64,000 nt of DNA from Strix aluco (lineage: Eukaryota; Chordata; Aves; Strigiformes; Strigidae): NCBI RefSeq assembly GCF_031877795.1, contig NC_133935.1, forward strand, positions 73,612,303 to 73,676,302, given 5' to 3'. Below are positions 1 through 12,630 of the stretch, one piece after another (position 1 is the stretch's first letter; every line of letters starts with the position of its first letter). The notes under the pieces were generated by a model, which saw only the letters and a program-made list of their open reading frames with translations, searched no databases and was not told the origin of the DNA. The position numbers and the translations under genes are program-made.

Positions 1-706
1 AGGAGTGGCTGGAGAGCTGCCAGTCAGAGGGGACCTGGGGGTGTTGATTGACAGCCGGCTGAACATGAGCCAGCAGTGTGCCCAGGTGGCCAAGAAGGCC
101 AATGGCATCCTGGCTTGTATCAGAAATAGCGTGGCCAGCAGGGACAGGGAAGGGATCTTACCCCTGTACTCGGCACTGGTGAGGCCGCACCTCGATTACT
201 GTGTTCAGTTTTGGGCCCCTCACTACAAAAAGGACATTGAATTACTTGAGCGTGTCCAGAGAAGGGCAACGAAGCTGGTGAAGGGTCTGGAGCACATGTC
301 GTACGAGGAGCGGCTGAGGGAACTGGGGTTGTTTAGTCTGGAGAAGAGGAGGCTGAGGGGAGACCTCATCGCCCTCTACAGCTACCTGAAAGGAGGTTGC
401 AGAAAGCTGGGGATGAGTCTCTTTAACCAAGTAACAAGCTATAGGACAAGAAGTAATGGCCTCAAGTTGCACCAGGGAAGGTTTAGACTGGATATTAGGA
501 AGCATTTCTTTACAGAATGGGTTCTTAGGCATTGGAATGGGCTGCCCAGGGCAGCGGTGGAGTCCCCATCCCTGGAGGTGTTTAAGAGTCGGGTTGACAT
601 AGCACTGAGGGATATGGTGTAGTTGAGAACTGTCAGTGTTAGGTTAATGGTTGGACTAGGTGATCTTCAAGGTCTTTTCCAACCTAGATGATTCTGTGAT
701 TCTGTG
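1..706 (+). mobile_element. CR1 LINE, 3' portion (runs off the left edge)
   Basis: This is the 3' end of a chicken-repeat-1 (CR1) non-LTR retrotransposon in sense orientation. The sequence shows an open frame for the C-terminal part of ORF2 through position 622, then a short 3' UTR, then two exact copies of the octamer ATTCTGTG at 691-698 and 699-706, the hallmark CR1 terminus. The translated tail is nearly identical to that of the minus-strand copy at 42118-43575, so both belong to the same, relatively young subfamily. The 5' part is outside the window. It abuts an LTR fragment beginning at about 707 that lacks its own first 130 bases or so, so the CR1 probably inserted into that LTR. The CR1 assignment is secure; the subfamily is not determined. 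Confidence 0.95.
2..622 (+). CDS. CR1 ORF2 C-terminal fragment (after the reverse-transcriptase core)
   Basis: The frame is open from the window edge to the TAG at 620-622, about 206 codons. No true start is visible: the first codons are internal to ORF2. The product resembles the region downstream of the reverse-transcriptase catalytic core in CR1 ORF2, with the family blocks [55 protein letters not shown] and [15 protein letters not shown] in order. The polymerase motifs themselves would lie to the left. It has no frameshift or premature stop, unlike most CR1 copies here. It is retrotransposon protein, not a host gene. Whether the complete copy is intact cannot be seen. Confidence 0.85.
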   Translation, partial: GVAGELPVRGDLGVLIDSRLNMSQQCAQVAKKANGILACIRNSVASRDREGILPLYSALVRPHLDYCVQFWAPHYKKDIELLERVQRRATKLVKGLEHMSYEERLRELGLFSLEKRRLRGDLIALYSYLKGGCRKLGMSLFNQVTSYRTRSNGLKLHQGRFRLDIRKHFFTEWVLRHWNGLPRAAVESPSLEVFKSRVDIALRDMV

Positions 707-1562
707 TGATAGTGGCTGCGCCTCTGTGATAACGTATTTCAGAAGGGGAATCTGGGTGGAGAAGTGCGAGTTGTGAGGAGAACACCACTGCAAACACCAA
801 GGTCAGTGGAAGAAAGAAGGAGGAAGGTGGGGAGGTGCACCAGAATGGAGACACCCTCTCAGCCCATGGTGAGAGGGCAGGCTGCCCACCCTGCCACCAT
901 GGAGGTCACCGGTGTAGCAGATGCCCACCTGCAGCATGTGGAGGACCCCACACTGGAGCAGGCGGCTGTGTCTGAAGAAGACTGGGTCTCTATGGGAAGA
1001 AGCAGCCCCCACTGTTGTGTTTCATTGCTGACACATGCGGGGTTGACCCATGCCAGAGCAGCATGGGAAATGCTGCAGCCTGTGGGAAGGACTCATGCCA
1101 GAGGAAGTTAGTGGAGGACTGTCTCCTGTGAGAGGAACACAATGCTGGAGCAGGGGAGAATGCAAGGAGTCTTCCCTCTGAGGAGGAAAAAGCAGCAGGA
1201 CTGACTGCACCCCTCCAGTTCCCTGCTCTCTGTGCTGCTGGGTACAGGAGGTAGAGAAACCAGGAGCAAGACTGAGCCCAGGAAGAAGGGGGAGGAAGGT
1301 GTTTTTAAGATATGGTAATGCTTCTCACTGTTCTACTCTGTCTCTTAAGTGCTGGTGGTGGTGGTGCTTGAATTAAGTGGATGTTCTTTTTTTCTTCCCC
1401 TAATGAGTTTGTCTTTTGCCCATGACCATAAAGGCGATCATCCCTCCCTGTCCCTGTCTCGATTCCGGATCCTTTTGCTTCATTTTCTCCAATTCCTGAG
1501 AGGAAAGGGGTGAGTGAACAGCTGCGTGGTGCTCAGTTGCCCTCTGGGTTCAAACCATGACA
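707..1562 (+). mobile_element. ERV long terminal repeat, 5'-incomplete (family A, copy 1)
   Basis: This is the same repeat family as 12631-14650. Shared blocks include the TGATAACGTATTT segment (about 728 here, 12783 there), a run of GA-rich degenerate units containing CTGGAGCAG, a CTTTTGCCCATGACCATAA block and the terminal CAGTTGCCCTCTGG. It lacks roughly the first 130 bases of copy 2; the CR1 ending at 706 sits exactly there, which suggests disruption by the CR1. The TATA-like element that reads TATTTAAG in copy 2 reads TATTTCAG here (735-742), so the promoter is probably decayed. The right end resembles an LTR terminus (ACCATGACA). From memory this matches a common avian ERV LTR family, probably ERVL-like. 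The short ORFs inside are degenerate repeat units, not genes. Confidence 0.75.
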
Positions 1563-2800
1563 ACAAAGGAGGCTCTTTCCCAGACTGATCTTTTCTGGAA
1601 ACATACCCTTAACCTTCTCCAACAGCTTTAACAGGTGGCCTTAGCAGAGTGCCCAGAAGATGACCACATTTGGAGTTTTTTGGACTGAATAAGAGGATTT
1701 CTTTCCAAAGTGCTGAATCCTTTGTATGGAGAGCCTGCGGCAGGTCTCTTTCTTTCAGGAGGAGGCTGGGGATCCTGTCTGGGTGCTGGGGATCCTGTTG
1801 GTGTGCCAGGGTCATATCTTATACTTCATATACAGCACTTCATATGCAGGAGACAGTACCTCATCAGAGTGGTAGCTTTGCTAAATAAACACCTATCCTC
1901 ACACTGGATTATAGAGCTTCTGTCTTTAGAGAAATCAAAGCCTTGACAGCCAGCCAACACAACCACAATGAGTAAAAATCCAGATTCAGACCTGGAACTT
2001 TGTATACTTGCTTCCTAGATATGTAAAGCTAAGAAAAGGTGGGAACCAGTAGGATGGAAAGTGTCAACCCTTACACACAAAATGAGGGCAGCATTGTGCT
2101 GTGGATATTAGTGCTTCATCACGTAGCAGTCTGGTCTGCATAGATGGTCCTCCATTGTCTATGTCTGCTAGAGATAGCTAAAGACAAACATGGGAGCATT
2201 GCCCCTATAAAACAGCTGGTATTGCCAGACATCCCATGTATTTTAGGATTCCCTGAGTTATCATCACAAATATTACATTACCTATAAAATGCATGTCCCT
2301 ATACTTTCCTGGCTGCAGTGGGAAGCCAGGGCTCTCTAGCAAACTTTTGTGAAGCCTCTTTATTTTCCATTTTACAGCACTAAGACTGGGCTATTCAGCA
2401 GGGGAGGACATGGTAACTGAGACAAGTTTGGGTGGGACTACCCTGGTCCCTTGTGGAAGGCAGTAACTGCTGCAAAGTGCTGGTCAGAGGCTGCTTTTCA
2501 CATGCTCCCCGTGCCCAGGAAAGTAAGCTGTGCCTTATTCTCCCTTGATCTGCAGTTCTGCACCCCAAAGCCCAAAGAGAATGTAGCAATGTCTGTCTCT
2601 GTACCATGACTCAGGCAGAGTTACGCCACCTCAGGTATCAGCAATTACCAATGTGGCAGATGGCCAGATCATGCTTTTCAGAGCGTGTAGGACAGTGATC
2701 CCAAGTACCTTGATCAGACTGATGTACCTCCAGGCTTTGTTAGGCCAGCTTGCCTGCATGCAGCTATGTGGCTGAAAACAGGCAGGGCATGGAGTTGGGT
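1563..2800. other. Unique intergenic sequence, no feature recognised
   Basis: No gene, RNA or recognised repeat is seen. Only ORFs of about 60-80 codons without family resemblance occur. A short direct repeat of GGGGATCCTGT lies near 1765-1800. Confidence 0.5.
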
Positions 2801-3212
2801 CATAGAGTCATAGAATCGTAGAATACCAGGTTGGAAGGGACCTCAAAGATCATCTGGTCCAACCTTTCTTGGCAAAGGCATGGTCTAGACAAGGTAGCCC
2901 AGCACCCTATCCAGCTGAATCTTAAAAGTGTCTGATGTTGGGGATCCACCACTTCCTTGGGGAGATTATTTCAAGGTTGATTGCTCTCATTGTGAAAAAT
3001 TTTCCTCTTGTGTCCAGTTGGAATCTACCCAGGAGTAACTTGTACCCATTACCCCTTGTCTTTTCCATGTGACTCCTTGTAAAAAGGGAGTCTCCATCTT
3101 CTTTGTAGCCACCCTTTAAATACTGGAACATGGTGATGAGGTCTTCCGCAAGCCTTCTTTTCTCAAGGCTGAACAATCCCAATTCTCTCAGCTGTTCCTT
3201 AAATGGCAGGCT
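2801..3212 (-). mobile_element. CR1 LINE, truncated 3' end
   Basis: Read on the minus strand, this is a CR1 tail. It starts with the reverse-complement terminal motif CATAGAATCGTAGAAT near 2807 and a block equivalent to GGTTGGAAGGGACCTCAAAG. It continues into remnants of the ORF2 C-terminus around 2922-3182, with the recognisable [20 protein letters not shown] stretch. The 5' end is lost near 3212, typical of 5'-truncated CR1. Divergence is clearly higher than in the copy at 1-706, so it is older. Confidence 0.9.
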
Positions 3213-5449
3213 TCACAGTACCTTGAATCTTTATAGTTGTGTGGTTGTCTATTAGCTACTGAACAGACATAGCCCACAATATTCATCTCTTGAACAATAT
3301 TCAGAGTCTCTTTGATGCATTTCAGAAGCTACAGAAAGTCTTCCTAAATTCACATAATGAGGCAGACATGCAGGAGCCTTGTGTTTCATCCCAGCAGGGA
3401 GCAATTGTTCTTCTCTGGGAAGCTGATGTTCTTTCCCAGTGTTTTCCCCATGTGTCTCCAATAACAAAATGCTTTGGCTGAGATGGTATGATTTTCTTCT
3501 TTGAAGAGGGTGACCTAGTACTGGATAGACCAGATGCTGCAGTCTTTCCAAAGCACAACAGTACCCCAAAACTGTCTGGTAAGTTGACAAGAATAAGGAT
3601 ATAGAGGTGAGGGACACATGGGAGGATACTAGGACAGTATTCCCTCTCTGGTCTCAGATGATCTAAAATACTCCAGATTGTCCTTGGACTCTTCCTGGAT
3701 TCCATTAAAGAGAAGAAAATAGATGCATGGAAGGTGAATCCCTGCTATGTCCAGAGGAGGAGGGCAGGAGGACACCATGGAGGAATGACTGATATTAGGG
3801 ATGTGTAACAAACGCAGATGAATGAGTGTCTTTGAAGGCAGCATTTTGAAAATCCCTCAAGAAGAGGTGATTCCCCTGATGGACCACAGAAGGCTATATA
3901 GCAGAGCTCATTTTAGGCATGGAAGTTGCTGGTACTGGGATAGCAGGCACTGCAGGGCTTGTCCCTGAGGAGTGGCTGCAGATGTGGTAGGAAGCCAGTC
4001 CTCACGAACAGGGACGGTGAGTACTGCATCAGTGCTGTGGAGCTGGCCCTGGGGAAGCATGACCTGCCGGCACAAGCCTGCATGGTCCCTTGGGCATCAG
4101 CACCTGAGCAGAGGATGATGCTTCTCAGACTTTCATCCCATCAAAAAGTGAGCCTCAGAGGAGTGTAATGACTCCTGTATCTTGACAGGATGAGCACTGG
4201 AGGGGGCAACCACACTTTGGTTCATCTTTTTCCTTATTTTTGCCTCTGTTTCAAGTAATTGGCACCACAATGGTTGTAGATGAAAGTGACCTTTGAAAAG
4301 GTGTTTCTGGGAGTTTAGGAATTAAGAGTTTGCACCCAGGAGGGTGCTAATGAGGGGAAGCAGCCCACAAGACCATAGCTTGACTGTGACATGCTCAATA
4401 CATGAGTTGCCTGTGTTAATAGCTCAGGAAAGAACAGTGTTGGCTCGTTTAACTCAGTGTCACTTAGATAAACAGCAAGATACTCAGGACAGTGTCCATC
4501 TGCTAAGAGTTGAAGGCATGCCAAAAGCTGATTGATCTGAAGTCCCAGATTTAGCCTGGAAGATGTTCTAGTACCAGTGAGGTGAGTACCATGAACTAAC
4601 TCCACTGAAACTTATGGCAGATAAAATGTATGGAGATGAATGGACTATATAAGCCATCCTTAATTAACAAAGATTTTATTTAGCTAATGCATGGTCAATA
4701 CACAGGAAAAAAAAGTATTTTAGGGTTCCATGTAGTTAAGGGATGAAAAGTGCAGAGCCAAGAACATTGGAGGTCCAGAAAGGATCTGATTTTGTGTGCA
4801 CAGGGTGCATGTGCAATGGTGGCAGTGTTTATGTTGGCAGTCCTTTCAATGGGACTTGGCATTACCCAGCTATCCAGCCTTAATTCCATGAAAGGAGGAG
4901 TACAAAAAGCAAGGATTCTCTTCGCTAGTGATTGGGGAAAAAAGCCAGCTGTTTGAATCTGAGTTAGTCTGATAATCTCGTTTAAGCAAATTATGTATGT
5001 TGAAACACTGTGGATTTCTGAGATAAGGAAATCTGTCAGAGGTCCTGCAGCCAGGGAGAAGGGAAGGTCTTGTGTTTGATGTGCTTGGGGAGACATGTGC
5101 AATTTCTGGCATTGTAGCTTGCTGGGAAATTGAACAGAAATCCGGGTTCAGCTCATGGAGGAGGATTTAAATCAGCCTTTGGAGGTGTGTATCTGTGATG
5201 ACTCCATTAGCTGGCACAAACCTAGGCACAAACCTAGGCCTTCCAGCTGTGCCATTGGCCACAAACACTCTGTCACCTCACTGTGCATGAGCTTTGGTAC
5301 CTAACCTCTCTGACCTGCCATCCCAGCCAAAGATATGCCCCTCATCCCCAATTTTCTGCGTAGGCAATGAGCGGGTAACCCTTCCTGATCATGCACCTTG
5401 TGTTCACCCACTGCAGCGGGGCCCTGACCCTTCCCCAGGCATCAGTGCC
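3213..5449. other. Unique intergenic sequence
   Basis: No gene or recognised transposon is visible. The open frames of up to 135 codons lack recognisable domains and overlap on both strands, as expected by chance. A perfect 12-bp tandem duplication (GCACAAACCTAG twice) lies at 5214-5237, just before the CpG-rich block. Confidence 0.45.
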
Positions 5450-5910
5450 CTGCTATGACGCCATAAATAACGGCAACAGTGGCCTCGCCAAAGGTTGCTA
5501 AACGAAGTCGCTCCTACAAACTTTTGCTCTCCTGAGGCGCCCTTTGGACGTGCCCGCTCGCTATGGCTGCCGCCGCCCGCCTGCGTCACCGGCCGCGGGT
5601 GTGACGTCACCGCCCGCCCGGCCCGCGCCGGCGTTGCGTCATGGCGCCGGGACAGAGGCGACCCTGGTGCTGTGGTGACACCTGCTGGGCCGGCAGGAAC
5701 ATCACCGCGGCTCCGGCTCCGCTCGCTCCCGCCTCCCTGCTCCCGGACCCGCGGTTTTATCCTTGTCCCACTACACGGGCCCGTGCGGCCGCGGGCAGGG
5801 CCTCGCTGCCTGGGCGCCACCGGGGGCGGTGACGGCGCACCCCTGCTGCCACGAGGAAGGTCCCCGCGGGCCTCAAGGAGCCTGAGCTGCTGTGGTGATG
5901 GGGGTGAGGA
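5450..5910. promoter_or_regulatory. Orphan CpG-island promoter with four CRE/ATF-like sites
   Basis: An abrupt GC- and CpG-rich block lies in otherwise CpG-poor DNA, densest at 5530-5860. It contains a perfect palindromic cAMP response element TGACGTCA at 5602-5609 and CRE-like variants TGACGCCA (5456-5463), TGCGTCA (5582-5588) and TTGCGTCA (5634-5641). A TATA-like ATAAATAA lies at 5463-5470. On the + strand an ATG at 5641 has G at -3 and G at +4, but its frame is only 63 codons. A plausible splice donor (GGG/GTGAGG) follows at 5904. CREB/ATF proteins bind such sites in many vertebrate promoters. The transcribed strand and product are not determinable. It could be the first exon of a long non-coding RNA, an unrecognised gene, or an enhancer-type CpG island. 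No protein encoded here is recognised. Confidence 0.6.
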
Positions 5911-8900
5911 AAATACGCTCGGGGGAAAGCTGTACCTTTTATCTAGGAGTTTTAATGAGTGTGTCCTCTTCCTTCTTATTTGCATGTCCCTTAGAAATAA
6001 AACCGGAAGACAAAGAATTTTTATGAGGAGACTTGGGAGGCGATGGATCTGGGTCTTCTTTGCCCTTCCAGTGTGACTGCAAGGAGGGTCTTTGGCTTTC
6101 TGTCTCCACCTGTCTCTTGTTCATCCATGGGATGTGGAGAATAATGTTACTCACCAAAGTTATCCACGCGGCTCTTCTATGTTTTCATTCATTAATATCT
6201 GAAGTAATTTAAGATCTTCAGAGTACAGAAATGCAAAGTATTTGTGTGTTTATGGAAGAAAGTTGGTGACATGATTTTAGCATATCTGTGCTACAGCTAC
6301 AGGTGTCATCCGAAATGGCCATTAGTAGAGTTTTCATATCCCACCAAGTCACCATGTAAACTGTGTCATGTAAGAGCCAAAATCCACTTCTGGCCATGAC
6401 TTGGCAGAGAGGAGCAGGACAGGAAGGAGAGTGACTTCTTTTGTTGAGGACAGTCTCCATGCAGGAGTTTGGTCTGTCAGAGGTGCCTGTGCCAGAGCTG
6501 CCTGTCAGCTGTCCACCATGTTTTGAGCCAAGGCTTTGCCAGAGTTGAGCTGACAGCTCGAGTTAAGGAACTCTGATGTGGATTTGGGGTCTCCAACAAC
6601 TTTCCAACCTGCATCTGCCAGGAGTTACAGCTGGGGGTGGCTGGCAAAACTCACTTATTCAGGGGCGCTGCACAGACCAGTGACACTGCTGACATCTTAA
6701 GGCCACTAACATATAGGTCTCTGTCACATACAAGGTCGGTCTGAAATCAGCACTGAGTAACATGCGTTGCTTGACAAGGTGGCTGCTGATGCTGGGGTTG
6801 GTTCAGGCCTTCTGGTTGCTGTAATCTCCCAGCAACATGAATCTTCCTGGCTCCATTTTAATTTCCATTTATTTTCATCTTCCGGACTCCATTTTCTGCA
6901 AAATGTTTTCCTACCTTATACATGTACCCAGGAGCATGAGCACTGCCCATGCTTTTGTTGAACCTTTCCGTCAGCCCTGCACTCTCCCTTCTCTCAGCTG
7001 TACATTGGCTAGGTTTGAGGAACTTACATACTTCACTTCTCCAGCTGTCTGAGTCAGATAACCACCCCAAGCATGAAGGGCTGCATGAGTGATACCAGAA
7101 ATACTGAGCCTGCCATGTGTGATGCCGGACAGCAACTTGAAGGTGTTAAAATCCTCTCCCACACCCAGCCTAGCCTTTTTCCTCAAACCCTCTGCTTTTG
7201 TGCAGCCACCTTCTCTCCACAGCTTCTCAGGTAAAAATCTTTGAAAACTCTTAAATGAAATCTACTGTCACTTCAGTTATTAGACACAATGGGATATCTA
7301 TGACAGAATATTATCTGCCAGAATATCACCATGGAGGATGGTAAAACTCTGCACCCTCACAGCACCAGCAGATCTGATGGGGAGCGGATGAGCTGGCTTC
7401 TATTCAAACTCATAAGATAGTAGTTATCCCTAACACAGGAAAACAGAGTACAGGACAAAGTTATTAAATTCAGATGTAAAGATCCTATCAAGATATTAGC
7501 AAAAGGGATACAGCAAATATTATCAAGTTCAGTAAAAGAAGCCAAATGATTATGAAACATAAATACTTTTCCAGTAACATGAGAAGGGGATCAAGTTATA
7601 CTGTATGCAAAAAAAGAGAAAGAAAAGCATACCAGTAGAACTGCATGCTGACTTATGGGAAATGATTAAAAAAAAAAAAAGAGAAGTCACAATTTCTGGG
7701 GAACATGATGAAGTTGAATGGTATGCAGTCAGCAGTATTAGTTTCCACACCAGGCTTTTCTGGAGCAAATTGAATGTTTTAAGAAACCTCTAGCTTTAAG
7801 TTGAAAGATGGAAGTTTAAAAAGTTAGACCTCCATTAGTAAGTTTGAAATACATTTAGAATAATACCAAAAACCCCAAAAGGCCTCCTTCGATTAAAAAG
7901 TTTTCCAGAAAATCTGTATGGGTAGGTAGAAGCATGAACTGACCCTTTGGAGTTGGTGGTGGCACAGTCCTCCCTGCCTCCCTGTCCTCTGTCACTGGCC
8001 ATGCTAAGTTCCAGGTGGTCTTCGCCCTTTACTGGTTAGGAAGAAACCCCAAATACCAGTGAGGGCACAACAACTTATTTCCAACAGGGAGAGCTGAAAC
8101 TCACATTGGGAGCCTCAGTGCAAGGGACTGCTGGGAGATGTGGCTCTTGGGCACTCACTTGGTGGGCTTAAGCTGACGAAAAGCCTGCTGTAAAGTTTGT
8201 TTCCTCCCAGAGAAAAGAAAGAGAGGAAAGCAGAGAAGCAGGTTGTTTCCCTCTAGAAAGAGAAAATATCTGCCGTTTGGCTTGGTTTGGGTGGAGTGGG
8301 TGTAGCTTGCTGACATGCTCAGCCAAGGAGTTTCCGCATGGGCATGCTCCTGCCTTTGGTCTGTTCCTGCCAGACATGGGGGCAGCACAGGCGGATGAGC
8401 TGTCCTGTGTGGGGGAACAGGTCTTACCGTGCTCAGCCACTCTGCAGTCACGGGAGAGCATATGGCTGGGCCAATGGCAGGATGGTTCTGCCTTCAACAC
8501 TAGTAAAGCCAGTGTGCTTTGTACTGTTGCTGCATGCAGTGACTTCCAAAGTACCTACCAGAAGAAGGAAGCGATTTATGCATGGAGGTGAGGTTAAGGC
8601 ATCAGTGATGTACAACAGGCAGCTAGGAGGTAAATGGCTCATACAAGCTGGGGAGTGATGGTAACACAAACAGCGAATGTCTTGTGCTCACAGCCTTGCA
8701 GTGATGAGTGGTAAGAATTCAGATGAGGACATTTTAGACTGCAGTGCTGTGCAATGAAGAGGGCATATTCCCATTCCTTTTCACTCAGTTGTCTTATTAC
8801 TGTTTGTCTGATGTTTGTTTTATGATAGTGTGAGATAGGTAGCTATTTTATGGCTTGGATTCAATGCCTTGCATTTTTTTGCAAGTGTTCATAGAGCCAC

Positions 8901-10229
8901 ATGTCACATAATCAAATCCATTCATTAAGACAGTCAGTGTTAATAAAATAACCTTGATATTATTGGAATCTTTGCAGGCAGGCAGACAGTTAGCCAACTG
9001 CATACAACTAGCTACAAATGTGTACGCTGAATTCAGAACTGGATTGCAGCTGTTTCACAGTAACTGAAGCACAGTATCCTAAGGGTGGCCTTAGTTTCAG
9101 AGCAACACTCGGTGTAGGGAGGTTTATTGTGCACAGATGAAAGGCCCAGGACACATCTGCCTGTCCTGGCACACAGGATGCCTGATTCCAGGATTTTCCA
9201 GTGTTTCCCACAGGTAACCAGAAGGAATATCTGTGGAGCACCTGCCCCTGGCTGGCTCCCATTCTGTCAAAAAATCTTTAGGGAAGTGACAGGCATTTCT
9301 TCAGGGTAGTATCTCTCTTTTCTTCCTTTGCTTTGTGCTGATCCTGATGCCCATTTATCTTGGGTGAAGTGTGATGACTGTCTCGTTACTGGGCTTTAAT
9401 ATTTTTCCTACTTGTAGTGGAGCCAGAAGAATTCCCTTGTGTCATCTCAGTACAGCTAATGCTTAGAAAATGGAGAAGTACACTGGACATCAGTGGCTGG
9501 AAAAATACAAGAATGCTATCCTGGGGCACGCACATTATCTACCTTAGCCTATTTTAAACACAAATTCAGAGTATCTGAAACTAAAGGCCACATTTGTTTC
9601 TTTAATTGAAGAGTTATGCATTTTACATGGACATTTCTGCATCTAACTTTGATGCCTAAAATAAGTTTATGATTACAGCCTTCTAGGTTTCTATTTCCTC
9701 TTGTTAAACTACTTTTTTCAGCAGGTACCACCTTGTATTAACATATTCCCAGTTAAAACTGGTTATAGTAAGACTCTCCTTTTATTCTTTCCCCCTCCCT
9801 TTTAATTATAGTCTTTGAGGCCTGCTTATGGGTTACAGCAATCATGACAGATGTCTTTTACCAATATCTATTCATTTTTAAATTAATAACTGCTAAGTCT
9901 GTAAACAAAAATTGCAAGTTTCCTCATAGGATTTAGTTTTCACATGCTAGAGGGGAACCATGGGCCCCTGTCTCTGCCATGCTTCCCACCCTCAAATTAG
10001 GTCCACCCTATTGCAGTATCCTTCAGAACTATAATTTTGTCTATCCCTGTAATGTTAATTATTATTTTCATCATCATCAGTACAGCAACTGCCACTTATG
10101 CACTTGGAGGAGGATCAGCATCTCCAGGCTATCCTCTGGACTTAATCCTGGGGAGACAATCAGGCTTCTCACTAGCACATCCAGACCAAGGCCTGATCCT
10201 GTGGTATGATTTCTTTTAGTAGTGCTTGG
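5911..10229. other. Unique intergenic sequence
   Basis: No confident gene or repeat is seen. ORFs of up to 110 codons near 8155-8660 overlap in several frames on both strands and show no domain signature. Low-complexity A tracts occur around 7607-7682. If the CpG island at 5.5 kb drives a + strand transcript, later exons could lie here, but none is identifiable by eye. Confidence 0.4.
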
Positions 10230-10680
10230 TAGATTATTTTCAGCCATGAATTTGTCTAATTGTTCGTTGAATCATGTAACCTTTTGAAACCTATGGCATC
10301 TTGCAGTTAGTTCCACAGCCTAATTATGCACTGCATAGAAAAGTGTCTCATTTGTTTGATACCTGAGAATTTGATTTTATGCCTTCTAGGTCTCATATTA
10401 TTAGAGATAGCACATAACCACTCCCCATTTGTCTTTCCCATGGACTCATGATTTCCTCTCTCTGCCATAAACCTATTTTTCACAGGCTAAAAGCCCAAGC
10501 ACTCATTCTTTGTACAGAAACCATCCCATTGCTTCTTCACCATGTTAAATTTCATCTTCGTATTTTTTCTAGGTCTGCTATACCAAAGCTATTGACAGGA
10601 CCTGTACATTGTATTCAAACGGGTGCAGCATGGATTTATAGTTGCATACTGATGTTTTCTATTTTGATCTCCCGCCCTTA
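10230..10680 (-). mobile_element. Ancient CR1-type LINE relic
   Basis: Diverged sequence keeps the order of blocks seen in old amniote CR1/L3-type elements on the minus strand. A GTTAGTTCCACAG-like segment near 10307 is followed by a GCCTTCTAGGTCTCATATTA segment, then a GTATTCAAACGGGTGCAGCATGG-like region (about 10612) and TTTTCTATTTTGATCTC. It lacks the avian ATTCTGTG tail of the younger CR1 group. No open frame survives. The identification rests on remembered consensus wording, so the boundaries are approximate. Confidence 0.6.
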
Positions 10681-12630
10681 ACTAATAATGCCTTTTCACT
10701 TAAATAATATATCACTTGGACTCACTTTCACCTTGGAGAGAGGAGGATGTTTGATCCGCAGATTGCTAAGTCTCATGCTACCCAAAGATTTAGGAAGAGT
10801 TGTGACAATAGATGATAGAGAAGAGATACCCTCAACACGCAGTTTTGCTACACTAAAGCCAATGAATTCAAACACAAGCACAGAAAAAATTTGCCTCTCA
10901 CTGGCTAGCTATGATTAATCTTATTTCAGGCACTTTGCTTGCACGCTATGCAAATACATCCTTAGCAAAGGGATGATAGTAGTATGTACTGCTCCCTACC
11001 TGAAACTACTGCTGTGGTGCTTTTCAAGCAGTTGCCACTGCAGTGCAAGGAATGCCACAGCCTTTTAGAGGCATCACATCTCTTGTACAATGTTTGTGAA
11101 GCTAGGTACAATGTTTTTGCCAACAGCAACTACAAATGTTCCTTCCAAAAAGGAATGACTGAACCACACATTTCTGGTTAATCCACTGCAAGACATCCAG
11201 TTTCAGTCTTCATCTCCTCCTCTTTATAATGCCTTTGGCCCTGTGCAGTGCACTGAGTTTGTGGTACCAGTAATGTGGTCTAGATCTTCATAAAATCAGG
11301 TTCTTCTGGACTATTGTCCTTAGCCTTTCTATAGGTCTCCTTAAAACACTCTGTATTCTCCTTGCAATTCTTTCCAGAGTAATCTAAACCCCAGATGCTG
11401 GGTTCCAGACTGTGTTCATTGCACAGGAGACCCACATTGCTCCTGGGCAGGTGTTGTGAATGCTAAAAATTCACATGGGTTAGGGGAAGCCTGGGCACAG
11501 TCATGGAGAAGAACTCTGTGGCCTTCCAGTTGCTCCAGAGCAGCAGCACTCCACCTAATGTGGATTCTAGCCCAGCTGCTGGCCACTACTTGCTACCACC
11601 TGTGATCAGAGGATCTTCTCTCCTTCAGCACCCAGAACAAACAGAGGGAAACAGAGGCATGTATGAGTAGACTGGAGCTTTTTTCTTGCACCTCACAACC
11701 CTTGTGCAGGGAAAGAAAAATGGGGCACCACAACAGTATTACACAATTTCCACCTTGCAGCTGAAATTTGCAGTACTTCTGTTACCACTGCTAGCTGAAC
11801 CTTCACCAATACCACCACCTAACCATGTCAAGTGGCAGGAGCCAAGAGGTGCAGTCTGATACAATGCAACTTCCCCTTTGCCTGTAGACAGGTGGAAAGA
11901 AATGACATGGTTTGGTGACAGATGAAAGAAAGATGGAAAAAAGGGAGAAAGAAGAAAATGAAAACATTATAGAGAGAGGAAATGAAAGGTGAATGGGTTT
12001 TGTTTGTGCTAAAAGGAGGCACTAGATGGAGGGACAGGAGAAGCAGTAGCTGAGAAGGGTAGTGATATGCATAACAAAATAAGGCTGACCCCGATAGCCC
12101 TTGGGGACACAGAGGAAAATTTGGGAATGGTGAAAACTATTTCTTCAGGTGATGATTTATGGGGTTTGCTGTTGGGTGTAGCAGTAGTTGCAGAGTCCTT
12201 GGCTTTTCCCAAACATAATGGGAGATGAAACTTCAGAAGATGTTGGTGGCGATTCTCACACTGTTGATACTGGTGATGGGGGTACTGAGGGCTGCAGCTG
12301 TAGTGGTGCTGGTTCTTCTCCTCCTTGTTTCTACCTCTCTTTACCTGGGTGTTAGGGGACAAGAAAATACAGAGAAACAGCTAGGAGCAGTTTCTTGTTC
12401 AGTGAGAGCGCCTGACCTACAGAGCAAACCAAAGAGGGTGAAGCCAGTTCTTTTCTACAGCTGGCCACTATCACAGATGGACCTTCAGTCTACCCCAGTA
12501 CACCCACTGTCAGAGCCCTCAGGGCCTCACCCAGCTCCAGGGAGTCTGGCCGGCTGATTCAAGTTCAGCTAAGAACTTCACTGCTAAGACCTGTTGCAAA
12601 GCAAATGAAGAGAGGGGGACTGCCTCTTTG
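10681..12630. other. Unique intergenic sequence
   Basis: No gene is recognised. A 110-codon + strand frame near 12225-12557 begins with a Leu/Val-rich run, but overlapping frames on the opposite strand are equally open and there is no promoter or family match, so it is treated as chance. Confidence 0.4.
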
